A DNA stretch of 64,000 nt from an uncultured Eubacterium sp. (GTDB taxonomy: Bacteria > Bacillota > Clostridia > Lachnospirales > Lachnospiraceae), in NCBI GenBank assembly GCA_934316925.1, contig CAKREC010000002.1:1-64000 (forward strand), written 5' to 3'. The position numbers and the translations under genes are program-made. This document shows positions 42,501 to 52,400 of this stretch, in pieces. Position 1 is the first letter of the stretch; every line of letters starts with the position of its first letter. The notes beneath the pieces were generated by a model. That model was given only the letters and a program-made list of their open reading frames with translations, searched no databases and was not told the DNA's origin.

Positions 42501-43292
42501 TCACTTCTGATATTGCTGCCCATTCGGATCGATCGCATAGCTATCCCTCAGGATCAACTGCGAGATCGGTACCAGTTCAAATCCTTTTTGTTTCAGCGTT
42601 GTGAGGAGTTCGTCTAAAGCTTCGGCAGTGTGCTTTCCTCCATTGTGACACAGAATGATCGCGCCATTTTGAAGGGCCTTGTGTTCAGTGACACGGCGGA
42701 TGATCGTTGTGGCGTCATAATCTTTCCAGTCCAGGCTGTCAACGCTCCACTGGATCGGATAATATCCGAGTTCTCTGGTAGCCTGGATCAGTGTGTCATT
42801 GTAATCACCATAGGGAGGGCGGAAGAGGATCATGTCTTTTCCGGTCAGAGCCTTGACCTTTTCATGCGGCTTTTTTAATTCTTCCAGGCACTCTTCTTTA
42901 CTCAATGTGGACATTTGCTTATGGTTTTCGCTGTGATTGGCAAGATCGTGTCCATCGTTGGCAATTGCCTTAACATCTTCCGGGTATTTTTCAATCCATC
43001 CTCCGGTCATAAAAAAGGTTGCGTGTACCTGATGCTTTTTCAGTGTGCCAAGGATCGAGGAAGTGTCTTCATTTCCCCAGGCGGCGTCGAAACTGATCGA
43101 GATCTGAGGTTTGTCTGTTTTTACACAATAGATGGGAAGCTCCTTGTCGGAGACCAGATGGCTGCTTAACGTAGTTACGGACTGAGGATAGATCAAAAAA
43201 CTGCTGGCGATCAGACCCATGGAGGACAGTACCACTAATCCGACTTTTACAAAGAGCAATATTTTTTCGCGTTCCCACTGAATATTTGACAT
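42501..43292 (-). CDS. Polysaccharide deacetylase, PdaB-like
   Basis: 263 residues from ATG 43292, with AGGAAT upstream; the longer in-frame extension upstream lies over the fbp gene and is not real. One N-terminal membrane helix (about 13-35) anchors the protein. NodB domain: ISFDAAWGNEDT (the usual catalytic DD is DA here, as in the sporulation PdaB group), the metal HSENH, FRPPYGDYND, WSVDSLDWKD and LCHNGG. PdaB-type enzymes act in late spore cortex formation in Bacillus, so this hints at a spore former or its relative. Confidence 0.82.
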   Translation of the reverse strand: MSNIQWEREKILLFVKVGLVVLSSMGLIASSFLIYPQSVTTLSSHLVSDKELPIYCVKTDKPQISISFDAAWGNEDTSSILGTLKKHQVHATFFMTGGWIEKYPEDVKAIANDGHDLANHSENHKQMSTLSKEECLEELKKPHEKVKALTGKDMILFRPPYGDYNDTLIQATRELGYYPIQWSVDSLDWKDYDATTIIRRVTEHKALQNGAIILCHNGGKHTAEALDELLTTLKQKGFELVPISQLILRDSYAIDPNGQQYQK

Positions 43293-43351
43293 AGAATTCC
43301 TGCCTACAAAATGATCTTTACAGTATATGAGAAAAATAATCCTTATATGAA

Positions 43352-43380
43352 TTTGCGAAATGCTGGATTTTTGGTATAAT
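43352..43380 (+). promoter_or_regulatory. Promoter of fbp
   Basis: TTTGCG (43352-43357), 17 bases, TATAAT (43375-43380), with a TGG extension right before the -10. Confidence 0.65.
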
Positions 43381-43430
43381 AAAGAAATACGATAGACTAT
43401 ATTATTTGAAAATAAAAGTTGGTGGTTGTA

Positions 43431-45386
43431 ATGAAAAATATGGAACAAAACTATTTGGAGCAATTGTCTGTGGTATATCCAACGATTGAAAAGGCATCGG
43501 CAGAGATTATCAATCTTCAATCGATCTTGAACCTGCCAAAGGGAACGGAGCATTTTCTTTCGGATATCCATGGTGAGTATGAGGCGTTTTCTCATGTGCT
43601 CCGAAATGGATCCGGCGCGGTAAGTAAAAAGATTGACGATGTGTTTGGTCACACGTTGAGTACAACGGACAAACTGGCGCTTGCTACACTGATCTACTAT
43701 CCGGAAGAGAAGATGGAACTCATCCGGGAAAAACAGGAGGATATTGATGACTGGTACAAGATCACTCTGTATCGTCTGATCGAGGTGTGTAAGATCGTAT
43801 CGTCCAAATATACGAGATCGAAGGTGCGAAAAGCTTTGCCAAAAGATTATGCGTATATTATTGAAGAATTGATCGCGGAGAAGCCGGAAGTTTTGAACAA
43901 AGAGGCTTATTACGAGTCGATCATCAATACGATCATTGAATTGGGAAATGCGGATCGTTTTATTATATCGATTTCGGAACTGATCCAGCGGCTGGTTGTG
44001 GATCATCTGCATGTGATCGGGGATATTTATGACCGAGGTCCCGGCCCGCATTTGATCATGGACAAGCTCTGCTCGTATCATTCACTGGACATCGAGTGGG
44101 GCAATCATGACGTACTCTGGATGGGAGCTGCTGTGGGACAGATGGCGTGCATTGCCAATGTGATCCGCAACAGCATCCAGTATGGCAATATGGAAGTGTT
44201 AGAAGATGGTTATGGGATCAATATGCTGCCATTAGCTGTTTTTGCTCTGCAGAATTATGAAGAAGATCCCTGTGACCTTTTTGGCATCAAGGGAAAAGAA
44301 AAAGTCCGTAAGACGGAGAGAGGACTTCTCCGCAAGATGCACAAGGCGATCGTGGTGATCAAGTTCAAACTGGAGGGGCAGTTGTCGGAGAAACGACCGG
44401 AATTTGGTATGTGCGACCGCAATTTCCTTCATTGCATTGATCCGGAAAAAGGTACGGTCACGATCGAAGGTAAGGAATACCCGATGAAGGATTGCAACTT
44501 CTCGACGATTGACTGGGAACATCCGTATGAGCTTACCAGCGAGGAAGCGGATGTGATGAAACGTCTGCAGGCTTCTTTCTTAAATTGTGAAAAATTGCAA
44601 AAACATGCCAAACTGCTCTTGGAAAAGGGAAGTCTGTACCGGTTGTATAATGGCAATCTGCTGTATCATGGCTGTGTCCCGATGAATGAGGATGGCACGT
44701 TCCGGAAAGTAAGCATTTATGGAGAGGAATGTTCCGGCAAAAAGCTGTATGATGTACTGGAATCTTATGTGAGAGCTGCTTTTATCGGACAGGATGAGGA
44801 AGTCAAAGACGCGGGAGCGGATATTTTATGGTATTTGTGGACAGCGCCGGATTCTCCTTTGTTCGGACGAAGCAAGATGGCGACATTTGAGAACTATTTT
44901 CTGGATGATGAGAAACTGCATGAAGAGGTTAAAAATCCGTACTACCGCCTGCTGAATGAACCGGCGACGGCACATGCGATCATGAAGGAATTTGGTTTAA
45001 AAGAGACGGACTGGAGCCATATTATTAATGGACATATGCCGGTACACCGCATCGAAGGGGAAAAGCCGGTCAAATGCGGCGGCAAAGTAATCGTGATCGA
45101 TGGTGGTTTTTCACAGGCATACCGTCATACAACAGGAATTGCCGGATATACATTGATCGCCAATTCGTACGGACTGATCCTCACGGCACATGACCCGTTT
45201 GTTTCGGAGAAAACAGCGATCAGCCAGGAGATCGATATGGTTTCCAAACTGGAGATGGTTGCAAGAACCGGACAGCGTCTGGTCGTGGGAGACACCGACA
45301 ATGGAAAACGCATTATGGCAAAGATCCAGGATTTAAAACAATTGATCAAAGCCTATCGCAACCATGAACTCAGAGAGAAAAAATAG
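43431..45386 (+). CDS. fbp: Class III fructose-1,6-bisphosphatase
   Basis: 651 residues from ATG 43431 (GTTGGTGG upstream). The size and motifs are those of the Firmicutes class III enzyme: HFLSDIHGEYEAFSHVLRNG, GDIYDRGPGPHLIMD, EWGNHDVLWMG, INGHMPVHRIEGE and IDGGFSQAYR, all metallophosphatase-type metal ligands. It removes the C1 phosphate in gluconeogenesis and needs manganese. A galM-type gene follows from its own promoter. Confidence 0.95.
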   Translation: MKNMEQNYLEQLSVVYPTIEKASAEIINLQSILNLPKGTEHFLSDIHGEYEAFSHVLRNGSGAVSKKIDDVFGHTLSTTDKLALATLIYYPEEKMELIREKQEDIDDWYKITLYRLIEVCKIVSSKYTRSKVRKALPKDYAYIIEELIAEKPEVLNKEAYYESIINTIIELGNADRFIISISELIQRLVVDHLHVIGDIYDRGPGPHLIMDKLCSYHSLDIEWGNHDVLWMGAAVGQMACIANVIRNSIQYGNMEVLEDGYGINMLPLAVFALQNYEEDPCDLFGIKGKEKVRKTERGLLRKMHKAIVVIKFKLEGQLSEKRPEFGMCDRNFLHCIDPEKGTVTIEGKEYPMKDCNFSTIDWEHPYELTSEEADVMKRLQASFLNCEKLQKHAKLLLEKGSLYRLYNGNLLYHGCVPMNEDGTFRKVSIYGEECSGKKLYDVLESYVRAAFIGQDEEVKDAGADILWYLWTAPDSPLFGRSKMATFENYFLDDEKLHEEVKNPYYRLLNEPATAHAIMKEFGLKETDWSHIINGHMPVHRIEGEKPVKCGGKVIVIDGGFSQAYRHTTGIAGYTLIANSYGLILTAHDPFVSEKTAISQEIDMVSKLEMVARTGQRLVVGDTDNGKRIMAKIQDLKQLIKAYRNHELREKK

Positions 45387-45420
45387 GATGACAGGGACGC
45401 ATGGAGCAGGGAAAATCTTC

Positions 45421-45449
45421 TTGCACCCCAAAATCAGATACTATATAAT
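45421..45449 (+). promoter_or_regulatory. Promoter of galM
   Basis: TTGCAC (45421-45426), 17 bases, TATAAT (45444-45449). Downstream, the palindrome CGTTAACG (45474-45481) flanked by A and T runs could be an operator for a LacI-type or similar regulator. Confidence 0.7.
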
Positions 45450-45500
45450 AAGAACATAAACAGATTCAAAAACCGTTAACGTTTTGGAATGGAGGAAGAC

Positions 45501-46538
45501 ATGAGCGTATCAACAAAACAATTTGGAACAACAAAAAATGGTAAAGCAGTTACCGCTTACACAATTACAAACAAAAATGGCCTTAGCATGACTGCTCTTG
45601 ACTTTGGCGCGATCATTGCAAATTTGATGGTGCCGGACAAAGATGGCAAGCTGGATGATATTGTACTGGGATTTGATGATGTAGCCGGATATGAGGTAAA
45701 TGGATGCTTTTTCGGTTCGTTCATCGGCCGTCACGGCAACCGCATTGGAGATGCGAAGTTCGAATTAAACGGCGTTACATATGATCTTGAGAAAAATGAT
45801 GGCAAAAACAATCTGCATGGTGGAACACCGGGGTACCACAAAGTGATGTATCAGGCACAGACTGGCGAGAACTCCGTGACATTTACCCGTGTGAGTCCGG
45901 ACATGGAACAGGGATATCCGGGTAATCTTGACATTGCCGTTACCTATACTTTGACGGATGAGGATGAGTTGAAGATCGATTACAAGATGAAGTCCGATAA
46001 GGATACTCTTTGCAATCCTACGAACCACAGCTATTTCAATCTGAAAGGTCACAATGGCGGCACGATCACCGATCACTTGCTGCAGTTGAATGCCGATGGA
46101 TTCACTGAGACATCCGAGGATCTTATTCCAAACGGAACGATCGTAGATGTTACCGGAACACCAATGGACTTCCGTACAAAGAAAGCGATCGCCAAAGATA
46201 TTGATGCAGACTATGAACCATTGAAGATTGCCGGAGGTTACGACCACAACTTTGTACTGAACAAAGAAGAAGGCAAACTGGAGAAGATCGGCGAAGTTTC
46301 CGAAGAGACGACAGGTCGTACGATGGAGATTTATACAGATCTTCCGGGAATGCAGCTGTATTCTGGAAACTTTATCGTAAAAGAAGATGGAAAAGGCGGC
46401 AATGTTTATACAAAGCGTACCGGTGTATGTTTTGAAACACAGTATTTCCCAAATTCCATCAACATTCCGGAGTTCAAATCCTGTGTCCTGAAAGCAGGAG
46501 AAGAATTCAACTCAACGACGATCTACAAGTTTGTATAG
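45501..46538 (+). CDS. galM: Aldose 1-epimerase (galactose mutarotase)
   Basis: 345 residues from ATG 45501 with GGAGGA upstream. It has the galactose mutarotase motifs FFGSFIGRHGNRI, NLHGGTPGYHK, NPTNHSYFNLKGH with the catalytic His, GGYDHNFVL and FETQYFPNSINIPEF with the catalytic Glu. It interconverts the anomers of galactose and glucose before phosphorylation. There is no Leloir operon around it. Confidence 0.93.
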   Translation: MSVSTKQFGTTKNGKAVTAYTITNKNGLSMTALDFGAIIANLMVPDKDGKLDDIVLGFDDVAGYEVNGCFFGSFIGRHGNRIGDAKFELNGVTYDLEKNDGKNNLHGGTPGYHKVMYQAQTGENSVTFTRVSPDMEQGYPGNLDIAVTYTLTDEDELKIDYKMKSDKDTLCNPTNHSYFNLKGHNGGTITDHLLQLNADGFTETSEDLIPNGTIVDVTGTPMDFRTKKAIAKDIDADYEPLKIAGGYDHNFVLNKEEGKLEKIGEVSEETTGRTMEIYTDLPGMQLYSGNFIVKEDGKGGNVYTKRTGVCFETQYFPNSINIPEFKSCVLKAGEEFNSTTIYKFV

Positions 46539-46635
46539 ATCGAATTGGGAGATATTTGCCAGGAATAACAATACAGGTTATCGTCGAATACTATATAGAG
46601 AAGAAACATGAAATACGCTGCAAAAGGAGATTGCT

Positions 46636-47082
46636 GTGAAAAGTGTACTGGGAAAAATGCTTCAGCATCAATTCGGCCGAAGAGGCTATACAGAGTATAA
46701 AGAAAAACTGGATAACAGGCAGGGCATGGATATTTTTCTTGATATTTATGAACAGCTTAGGGAACAGTCGGAAGCGGAACTGAATCATGCGTTGGGTGAG
46801 CTGCTTTATACGGTGCAGACCTCCGTTCGCATCAGCCGGAATTTTCTCTATATTACATTGGGATATCTGGTGTCGGTCATGATGTTGACCGCGCTGCAGC
46901 TGCACTGGCTGGTTTTCGGTGGGGCTATGGCGATACTCACGATCGCATATGGGTATAAATTGCTGGAGTTTTTATTTAATCGATATTGCGATGTCGATGT
47001 GCGGATTGTTCTGATTTACAAGATTGCATTATTCCATCGGTTGGAAGAAAGCGGTTTACAAAAAGAAGAACATAGGGTATAA
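46636..47082 (+). CDS. Hypothetical membrane protein
   Basis: 148 residues from GTG 46636 with AAAAGGAG upstream. An amphipathic N-terminal half (about 1-70, with MDIFLDIYEQLREQSEAEL) is followed by two membrane helices (about 72-95 and 98-115) and a short cytoplasmic tail. I do not recognise a family. The promoter for the TPP riboswitch lies within its last codons. It could be co-transcribed with galM, which ends about 100 bases upstream. Confidence 0.65.
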   Translation: MKSVLGKMLQHQFGRRGYTEYKEKLDNRQGMDIFLDIYEQLREQSEAELNHALGELLYTVQTSVRISRNFLYITLGYLVSVMMLTALQLHWLVFGGAMAILTIAYGYKLLEFLFNRYCDVDVRIVLIYKIALFHRLEESGLQKEEHRV

Positions 47083-47083
47083 T
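47055..47083 (+). promoter_or_regulatory. Promoter of the TPP riboswitch
   Basis: TTTACA (47055-47060), 17 bases, TATAAT (47078-47083). It overlaps the end of the upstream membrane protein gene. Confidence 0.75.
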
Positions 47084-47099
47084 CGTACCATAAATGAAT

Positions 47100-47196
47100 A
47101 ACTTGGGGAGCTTGTAGACAGGCTGAGAGGAAGGATTTTGACCTTCGACCCATATACCTGATGTGGATAATGCCATCGTAGGGAAGCGGATTCAAT
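47100..47196 (+). promoter_or_regulatory. TPP riboswitch (THI element)
   Basis: The conserved blocks are GGGGAGCTTG, AGGCTGAGAGGA, GACCTTCGACCC, ATACCTGATGTGGATAATGCC and CGTAGGGAA. It senses thiamine pyrophosphate and controls thiC through the terminator at 47220-47247. Confidence 0.97.
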
Positions 47197-47219
47197 GAGA
47201 TTAGCAACAAAACAAACGA

Positions 47220-47247
47220 GACCACATCTTTTCGATGTGGTCTTTTT
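47220..47247 (+). terminator. TPP riboswitch terminator
   Basis: GACCACATC (47220-47228) pairs with GATGTGGTC (47234-47242), followed by TTTTT. It lies between the aptamer and the ribosome site of thiC. Confidence 0.88.
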
Positions 47248-47261
47248 GAATGGAGGAAAAG

Positions 47262-48569
47262 ATGAGTAACTACACAACACAGATGGACGCTGCCAGAAAA
47301 GGAATCATTACCAAAGAGATGGAAGCGGTTAGTAAGTATGAAAACATGGATGTAAACAAATTGCGGGAATTGGTCGCAAAAGGTCAGGTGGCGATTCCTG
47401 CCAATAAAAATCATAAATGTTTAAAACCATACGGCATCGGAAGAGAATTAAAGACCAAGATCAATGTAAATCTTGGTACATCCAAAGATTGTCTGGATCT
47501 GAATGTTGAGATGCAGAAAGTTCAGGCAGCAATCGATATGGGAGCAGAAGCGATCATGGATCTGAGTTCTTTTGGTGACACCAAAAAATTCCGTCGTAAA
47601 CTGACGAATGAATGTACCGCGATCTTAGGTACGGTTCCGATCTATGATGCTGTTGTGTACTACAATAAGGCTTTGAAAGATATTACGACAGATGAATGGA
47701 TTGACGTTGTCAGAATGCACGCAGAAGATGGTGTAGATTTTATGACGATCCACTGTGGCATCAATCGTCAGACTGCAGAGCGTTTTAAACAGCACCTGCG
47801 TCATACAAACATCGTTTCGCGTGGTGGTTCGATCATCTTTGCATGGATGGAACTGACTGGAAATGAAAATCCGTTTTATGAGCGCTATGATGAAATTCTT
47901 GACATCTGTGAGCAGTATGATGTTACGATCAGTCTGGGAGACGCCTGCCGTCCGGGAAGTATTGAGGATGCCGGAGATATTTCCCAGATCTCAGAGCTGG
48001 TTGCACTTGGTGAGCTGACCCAGAGAGCTTGGGAGAGAAATGTCCAGGTTATGATTGAAGGACCGGGACATATGCCACTCAACCAGATCCGTGCCAATAT
48101 GGAGATTGAGCAGACCGTATGTAAAGGAGCCCCATTCTATGTATTGGGACCTTTGGTTACGGATATTGCACCGGGATATGATCATATTACCAGTGCGATC
48201 GGTGGTGCGATCGCAGCTACATATGGTGCTTCCTTCCTTTGCTATGTAACGCCGGCAGAACATTTGAGACTGCCAACGGTAGAGGATGTTAAAGAAGGTA
48301 TTATTGCATCGAAAATTGCAGCGCATGCAGCAGATGTGGCAAAAGGAATTCCGGGAGCAAAAGACTGGGATTTCCAGATGAGCGAAGCCAGAAGAAATCT
48401 GGACTGGGAAAAACAGTTTGATCTTGCGATCGATCCGGAGAAGGCAAGAAGATACCGTGCAGAAAGCAAACCGGAAAAAGAAGATACTTGTACGATGTGT
48501 GGTAAGATGTGTGCCGTACGAAATATCAACAAGATCCTTCGTGGCGAGAATGTCGATATTATGGACTAA
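47262..48569 (+). CDS. thiC: Phosphomethylpyrimidine synthase ThiC
   Basis: 435 residues from ATG 47262 (AATGGAGG upstream), the short form common in Clostridia. Features: [29 protein letters not shown], the TIHCGINR and [10 protein letters not shown] segments, a metal-binding [10 protein letters not shown], and the C-terminal iron-sulphur cluster motif CTMCGKMC. It rearranges aminoimidazole ribotide to the pyrimidine part of thiamine using SAM. Controlled by the TPP riboswitch. No other thi gene is nearby. Confidence 0.96.
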   Translation: MSNYTTQMDAARKGIITKEMEAVSKYENMDVNKLRELVAKGQVAIPANKNHKCLKPYGIGRELKTKINVNLGTSKDCLDLNVEMQKVQAAIDMGAEAIMDLSSFGDTKKFRRKLTNECTAILGTVPIYDAVVYYNKALKDITTDEWIDVVRMHAEDGVDFMTIHCGINRQTAERFKQHLRHTNIVSRGGSIIFAWMELTGNENPFYERYDEILDICEQYDVTISLGDACRPGSIEDAGDISQISELVALGELTQRAWERNVQVMIEGPGHMPLNQIRANMEIEQTVCKGAPFYVLGPLVTDIAPGYDHITSAIGGAIAATYGASFLCYVTPAEHLRLPTVEDVKEGIIASKIAAHAADVAKGIPGAKDWDFQMSEARRNLDWEKQFDLAIDPEKARRYRAESKPEKEDTCTMCGKMCAVRNINKILRGENVDIMD

Positions 48570-48620
48570 AACAGAAACCAGATGCATAGAGTGATACAAA
48601 GAAATCCGTAGGTGACGTCT

Positions 48621-49391
48621 TTGAAAAAATTAGGTTATGGAATTCTTCTGATCGCTCTGATGATCGCATCCATTTGCGGTATAAAACAAAACAGGACCAG
48701 CAGGAGCCGTTATGTGGCATCTGCTGGTTTTTTGCATGAAATAAAAGAGGAAAATGGCGCGGACAAAAAGATCGCATATGTTACATTTGATGACGGACCC
48801 AGTGACAATACATTGAAAATCCTTGACACATTACAGGAAAAAAAGGCAGTAGCAACCTTTTTTCTGATTGGGAACGAGATAACGAAAGAGAGAGAAGAAA
48901 TTGTAAAAAAGACAGTGAAACAGGGAAATGCAGTCGGTATTCACACATTTTGCCATGAAAAAAATGTTATGTATTGCAATCCGGAAAGCTTTATGAAAGA
49001 TTTTCAGAAAGCGTGTGAAAAGATCCAGGCTGTCACGGGAGAAATCCCCCGATTGCATCGGTTTCCATGGGGAAGCAACAATGCGTTTGTCAGCAGTTAT
49101 GTGGATGAACTTCGTGACAAGTTAAAACAACAGGGGATCCGGAGTTTTGACTGGAATGTGTCCGCAGAGGATTCTGTCGGAAGAGGTATTCCTGCGGCAA
49201 CGATCAAACGCAATGTGATGAAAGATCTGGAAAAATATGACCAGCCGATCATCTTGATGCATGATTCTGCTACAATGAAAAATACAGCTGGGATACTTGG
49301 TGAGATTTTGGATGAAATACGGGAAAAAGGGTATGGATTTGCAACGCTCGAAACCCGTTCGGAGTATCTGTTCCCGGCGAGCTGGCGATAG
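48621..49391 (+). CDS. Polysaccharide deacetylase
   Basis: 256 residues. TTG 48621 (GTAGGTGACG upstream) starts MKKLGYGILLIAL, one N-terminal membrane helix; GTG 48612 is an alternative start. The NodB domain has VTFDDGPSDNT with the catalytic Asp, the metal HTFCHE, LHRFPWGSNN and the C-terminal LMHDS. It probably removes acetyl groups from peptidoglycan or another surface polysaccharide, helping lysozyme resistance. It is close to thiC (about 50 bases) but unrelated in function. Confidence 0.85.
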   Translation: MKKLGYGILLIALMIASICGIKQNRTSRSRYVASAGFLHEIKEENGADKKIAYVTFDDGPSDNTLKILDTLQEKKAVATFFLIGNEITKEREEIVKKTVKQGNAVGIHTFCHEKNVMYCNPESFMKDFQKACEKIQAVTGEIPRLHRFPWGSNNAFVSSYVDELRDKLKQQGIRSFDWNVSAEDSVGRGIPAATIKRNVMKDLEKYDQPIILMHDSATMKNTAGILGEILDEIREKGYGFATLETRSEYLFPASWR

Positions 49392-49411
49392 ATGAATTGT
49401 CTCGCAATATC

Positions 49412-49440
49412 TTGTAAAAGGAGTAATTTTATAGTAAAAT
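49412..49440 (+). promoter_or_regulatory. Promoter of the large surface protein gene
   Basis: TTGTAA (49412-49417), 17 bases, TAAAAT (49435-49440). Confidence 0.65.
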
Positions 49441-49496
49441 AACAATAAGTGGATTTAAAAATAATATACCGTAAATGAGAACCATGGAGGGATTGC

Positions 49497-52400
49497 ATGA
49501 AGGTAATAAAAGATAAGGAAATCATAAAAAAACTTACAGGATACACCAGAGCACACCGGGGAGCGACGAGAATATTGAGTATCGTTCTATGCGTTGCCGT
49601 GATCGGTGCTTTTGTTGTGTGGCCATCGTTGGCCGATGAGATGGAACCGCTTGGTGATGAGGTCGAGGTGGCGGTGAACACCCCGGAACCGACTGGAACA
49701 CCAGAGGCAGAAGCGACGGAAGAACCGGCAGCATCACAAGAGCCGGCGGCAGACCAGGAGGAAGAGGTTCAGCCGGAAGCTACAAAAGAGCCGGAGGCAT
49801 CCCCACAGGCTTCAGAGGAGCCATCCACAGACGGACAATCGGATGAAAAGGATGCTGAGAGCCAGCCGGAAGAAACTGCTTCCGCTGCCCCACAGAAGAC
49901 AGAAACAGCTGCACAGAGTAAGGCAGCAAAATCTTCTACAGACAGTGAAGACGATACGGCAAGACAGGTTGAAGTTCCGGTGATCACCAAGCAGCCAACA
50001 GAAGGTGTGGTTACACCGGTTGAATTATCCTATTTGAATTCAGAATTGACGTTGTCTATGGAAGCAAAAGAAGCCAATTCCAAAAAGGATATTGTATTTT
50101 ATCAGTGGTATCAGGCATCGGATTCTTCTGGGGCAGACGCAACAGCCCTTGGCGGTGAAGATGGCGATACGCTGCATATTGAGAGTGATCAGGATGCGGG
50201 AACTTACTATTATTTTTGCCGTGTTTACAGCGTGGATCGTGACGACTATGACAACCACTCGGATTCCGTGGATTCGGACGTTGTCAAAGTGCAGATCAGC
50301 CCGGCAACTCCGGAACTTTCCGATTTTGATCTGTCGGAAGTAAAGACAAGCTATTACTACACCGGAAAGAGCATTACGATCCCAGTGACCAGTGATGCGA
50401 AAGGCATGGGAGAAGCGAAGATGTACTTCACAGATGCCAACGGCAGAAATGCAGCCTTTATCAAGCCGGGAACATACCATATGTCGATCCATGTGGCAGC
50501 AGGAAAGAACTATACCGAGGCGGATATTCCGTTGTCCCAGACGGTACAGATCGAGCGGATTAATCCGGTTGCCGGTACGTCTAAAAAGGGATATACAGTT
50601 ACCGGAACGAAAGGAAGCAATTCATGGTATTCCAGCGAAGTTTCCATCCGGTCCGATATTGCCGGATATCAGATCGGCACATCGGAGACAGGAGAATTCC
50701 AGGATAAGATTGTGATCAGTGAGAACGGAGAGAATGTTGGCCCGTCAGAAATTTACTTAAAATATGTAAATGCAGCAAGTCCGAAAGATGGCGCTGTTTC
50801 TGAACCGATTTCCGTGACTGATGTGATCAATGTAGACACGACGAAACCAACGGGAACGATCACACTGGATACCAATGGAAATATATTCAGCAATTTACTG
50901 GAGAGCATTACCTTTGGAATTTATTCCAGCGGAGTCAGTGGCAGTATCACAGCAAAGGATTCCGAAAGTGGTATTGAAAGTATTTCCTATTATGTATACA
51001 AATCAACAGACAAAAAGGGTTTATCCCAGTCCCAGTTTAACCGTGTCAGCTGGACGAAAGGAGACACGTTCACGATCAAGGACAGTGGAAATAATTATAT
51101 TGTATATGCAAAACTTGTAGATAAAGCGGGCAATACGCAGTACATTTCTTCAGATGGTATTGTGCTGGATGGAACAGAGCCGGTCATCACATCGACAGAA
51201 GATAAGGAACTGCAGGATCAGTATATTGCGGATCGAAAGACATTTGAAGTCAGTGATACAAATCTCAAACGGGTGATCGTGTACGTGGGCGACGATACGA
51301 GTACTAATGTCGAGAAAGATTATTCCGGAGACATTGAGAATGGAAAAGTTTCCATCACGCTGAATGCACCGGGGGAGGCAGATTCTCTCGATGAAAATGT
51401 GTATACGATCGTAGCGGAAGATGCAGCCGGCAATAAGACATCACAGACGATCACGATGATCCGGCCGATCGCGTATGTCTCTTTTGCACCGTTTACCTTT
51501 GAGGATGTTACATATGGATATGAGGAAGCACAAAAAGAAGTTTCTTACACACTGAACCCGGCAAATAATGTTGAGGTGACCATTACTAAATTGGTGATCG
51601 AAGAGGGCAGCGAGTATTTTCAGCTGACCAAAGATGGTATGGGTGTCAGCTTGAAAACGGGATTGCATGCTTCAGAACAGCCATATACGGCATCTGTGAG
51701 AGCTTATTATCAGTGTGGTACGTACAAATATGGAACGACCGCTGTGACCTGCTCGGCAAAGGTAAATAAAAAGACGGCTACGATCACTTATACAGGAAGT
51801 ACGGCAAAATATAATACGATACCGGTATTTAAAGATTGTTTTCAGTTTGACGGATTGGTCAATGGCGACACAGAGGAGAGTCTGATCCAGAAAGATTCTG
51901 CGTATGTGGCACCTCAGATTTCTTATGTTACCGAAAGTGGAACGCCAAAGAGGGCGGATAAAACAGGAAAAGAAACGTTGATCCCACAGGGGGCAGCAGC
52001 ATCGGACTATGAATTCCAGTATGTAAGTGGAGAACTTACGGTAGAGCGTTATGCATATCCGGACCGCTACAAACTGGTTGGCACAAAGGGAGCAAATGAC
52101 TGGTATACGTCGGATGTCTCTCTTGAGTCTGCGGATCCTGCTAAATATGAAATCGGAACGATGGAAGATCCGGAAGATCCGGACACATTCCAGAAGCAGG
52201 ACGCAATCGCTTATGTGAATGGGAACAACAATGAAACGGCTGGCGGATTGATCCCGTGTTATATGAGAGATATTCAGACCGGAGAGATTTCACAGCTTAT
52301 GACCGCTGGGGTAAAAGTGGATAAAACCAAGCCGACCGTTGGTGTCGACGAGGGAATTCAGGTTTCAGACAATCATTTTTACCAATTTATGAATGTTATT

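Noticed and set aside
43293-44081. Long minus-strand extension of the deacetylase reading frame to 44081.
   Set aside because: It lies entirely over the start of fbp, has no ribosome site, and its codons look like the shadow of a real gene; the membrane anchor starts at 43292.
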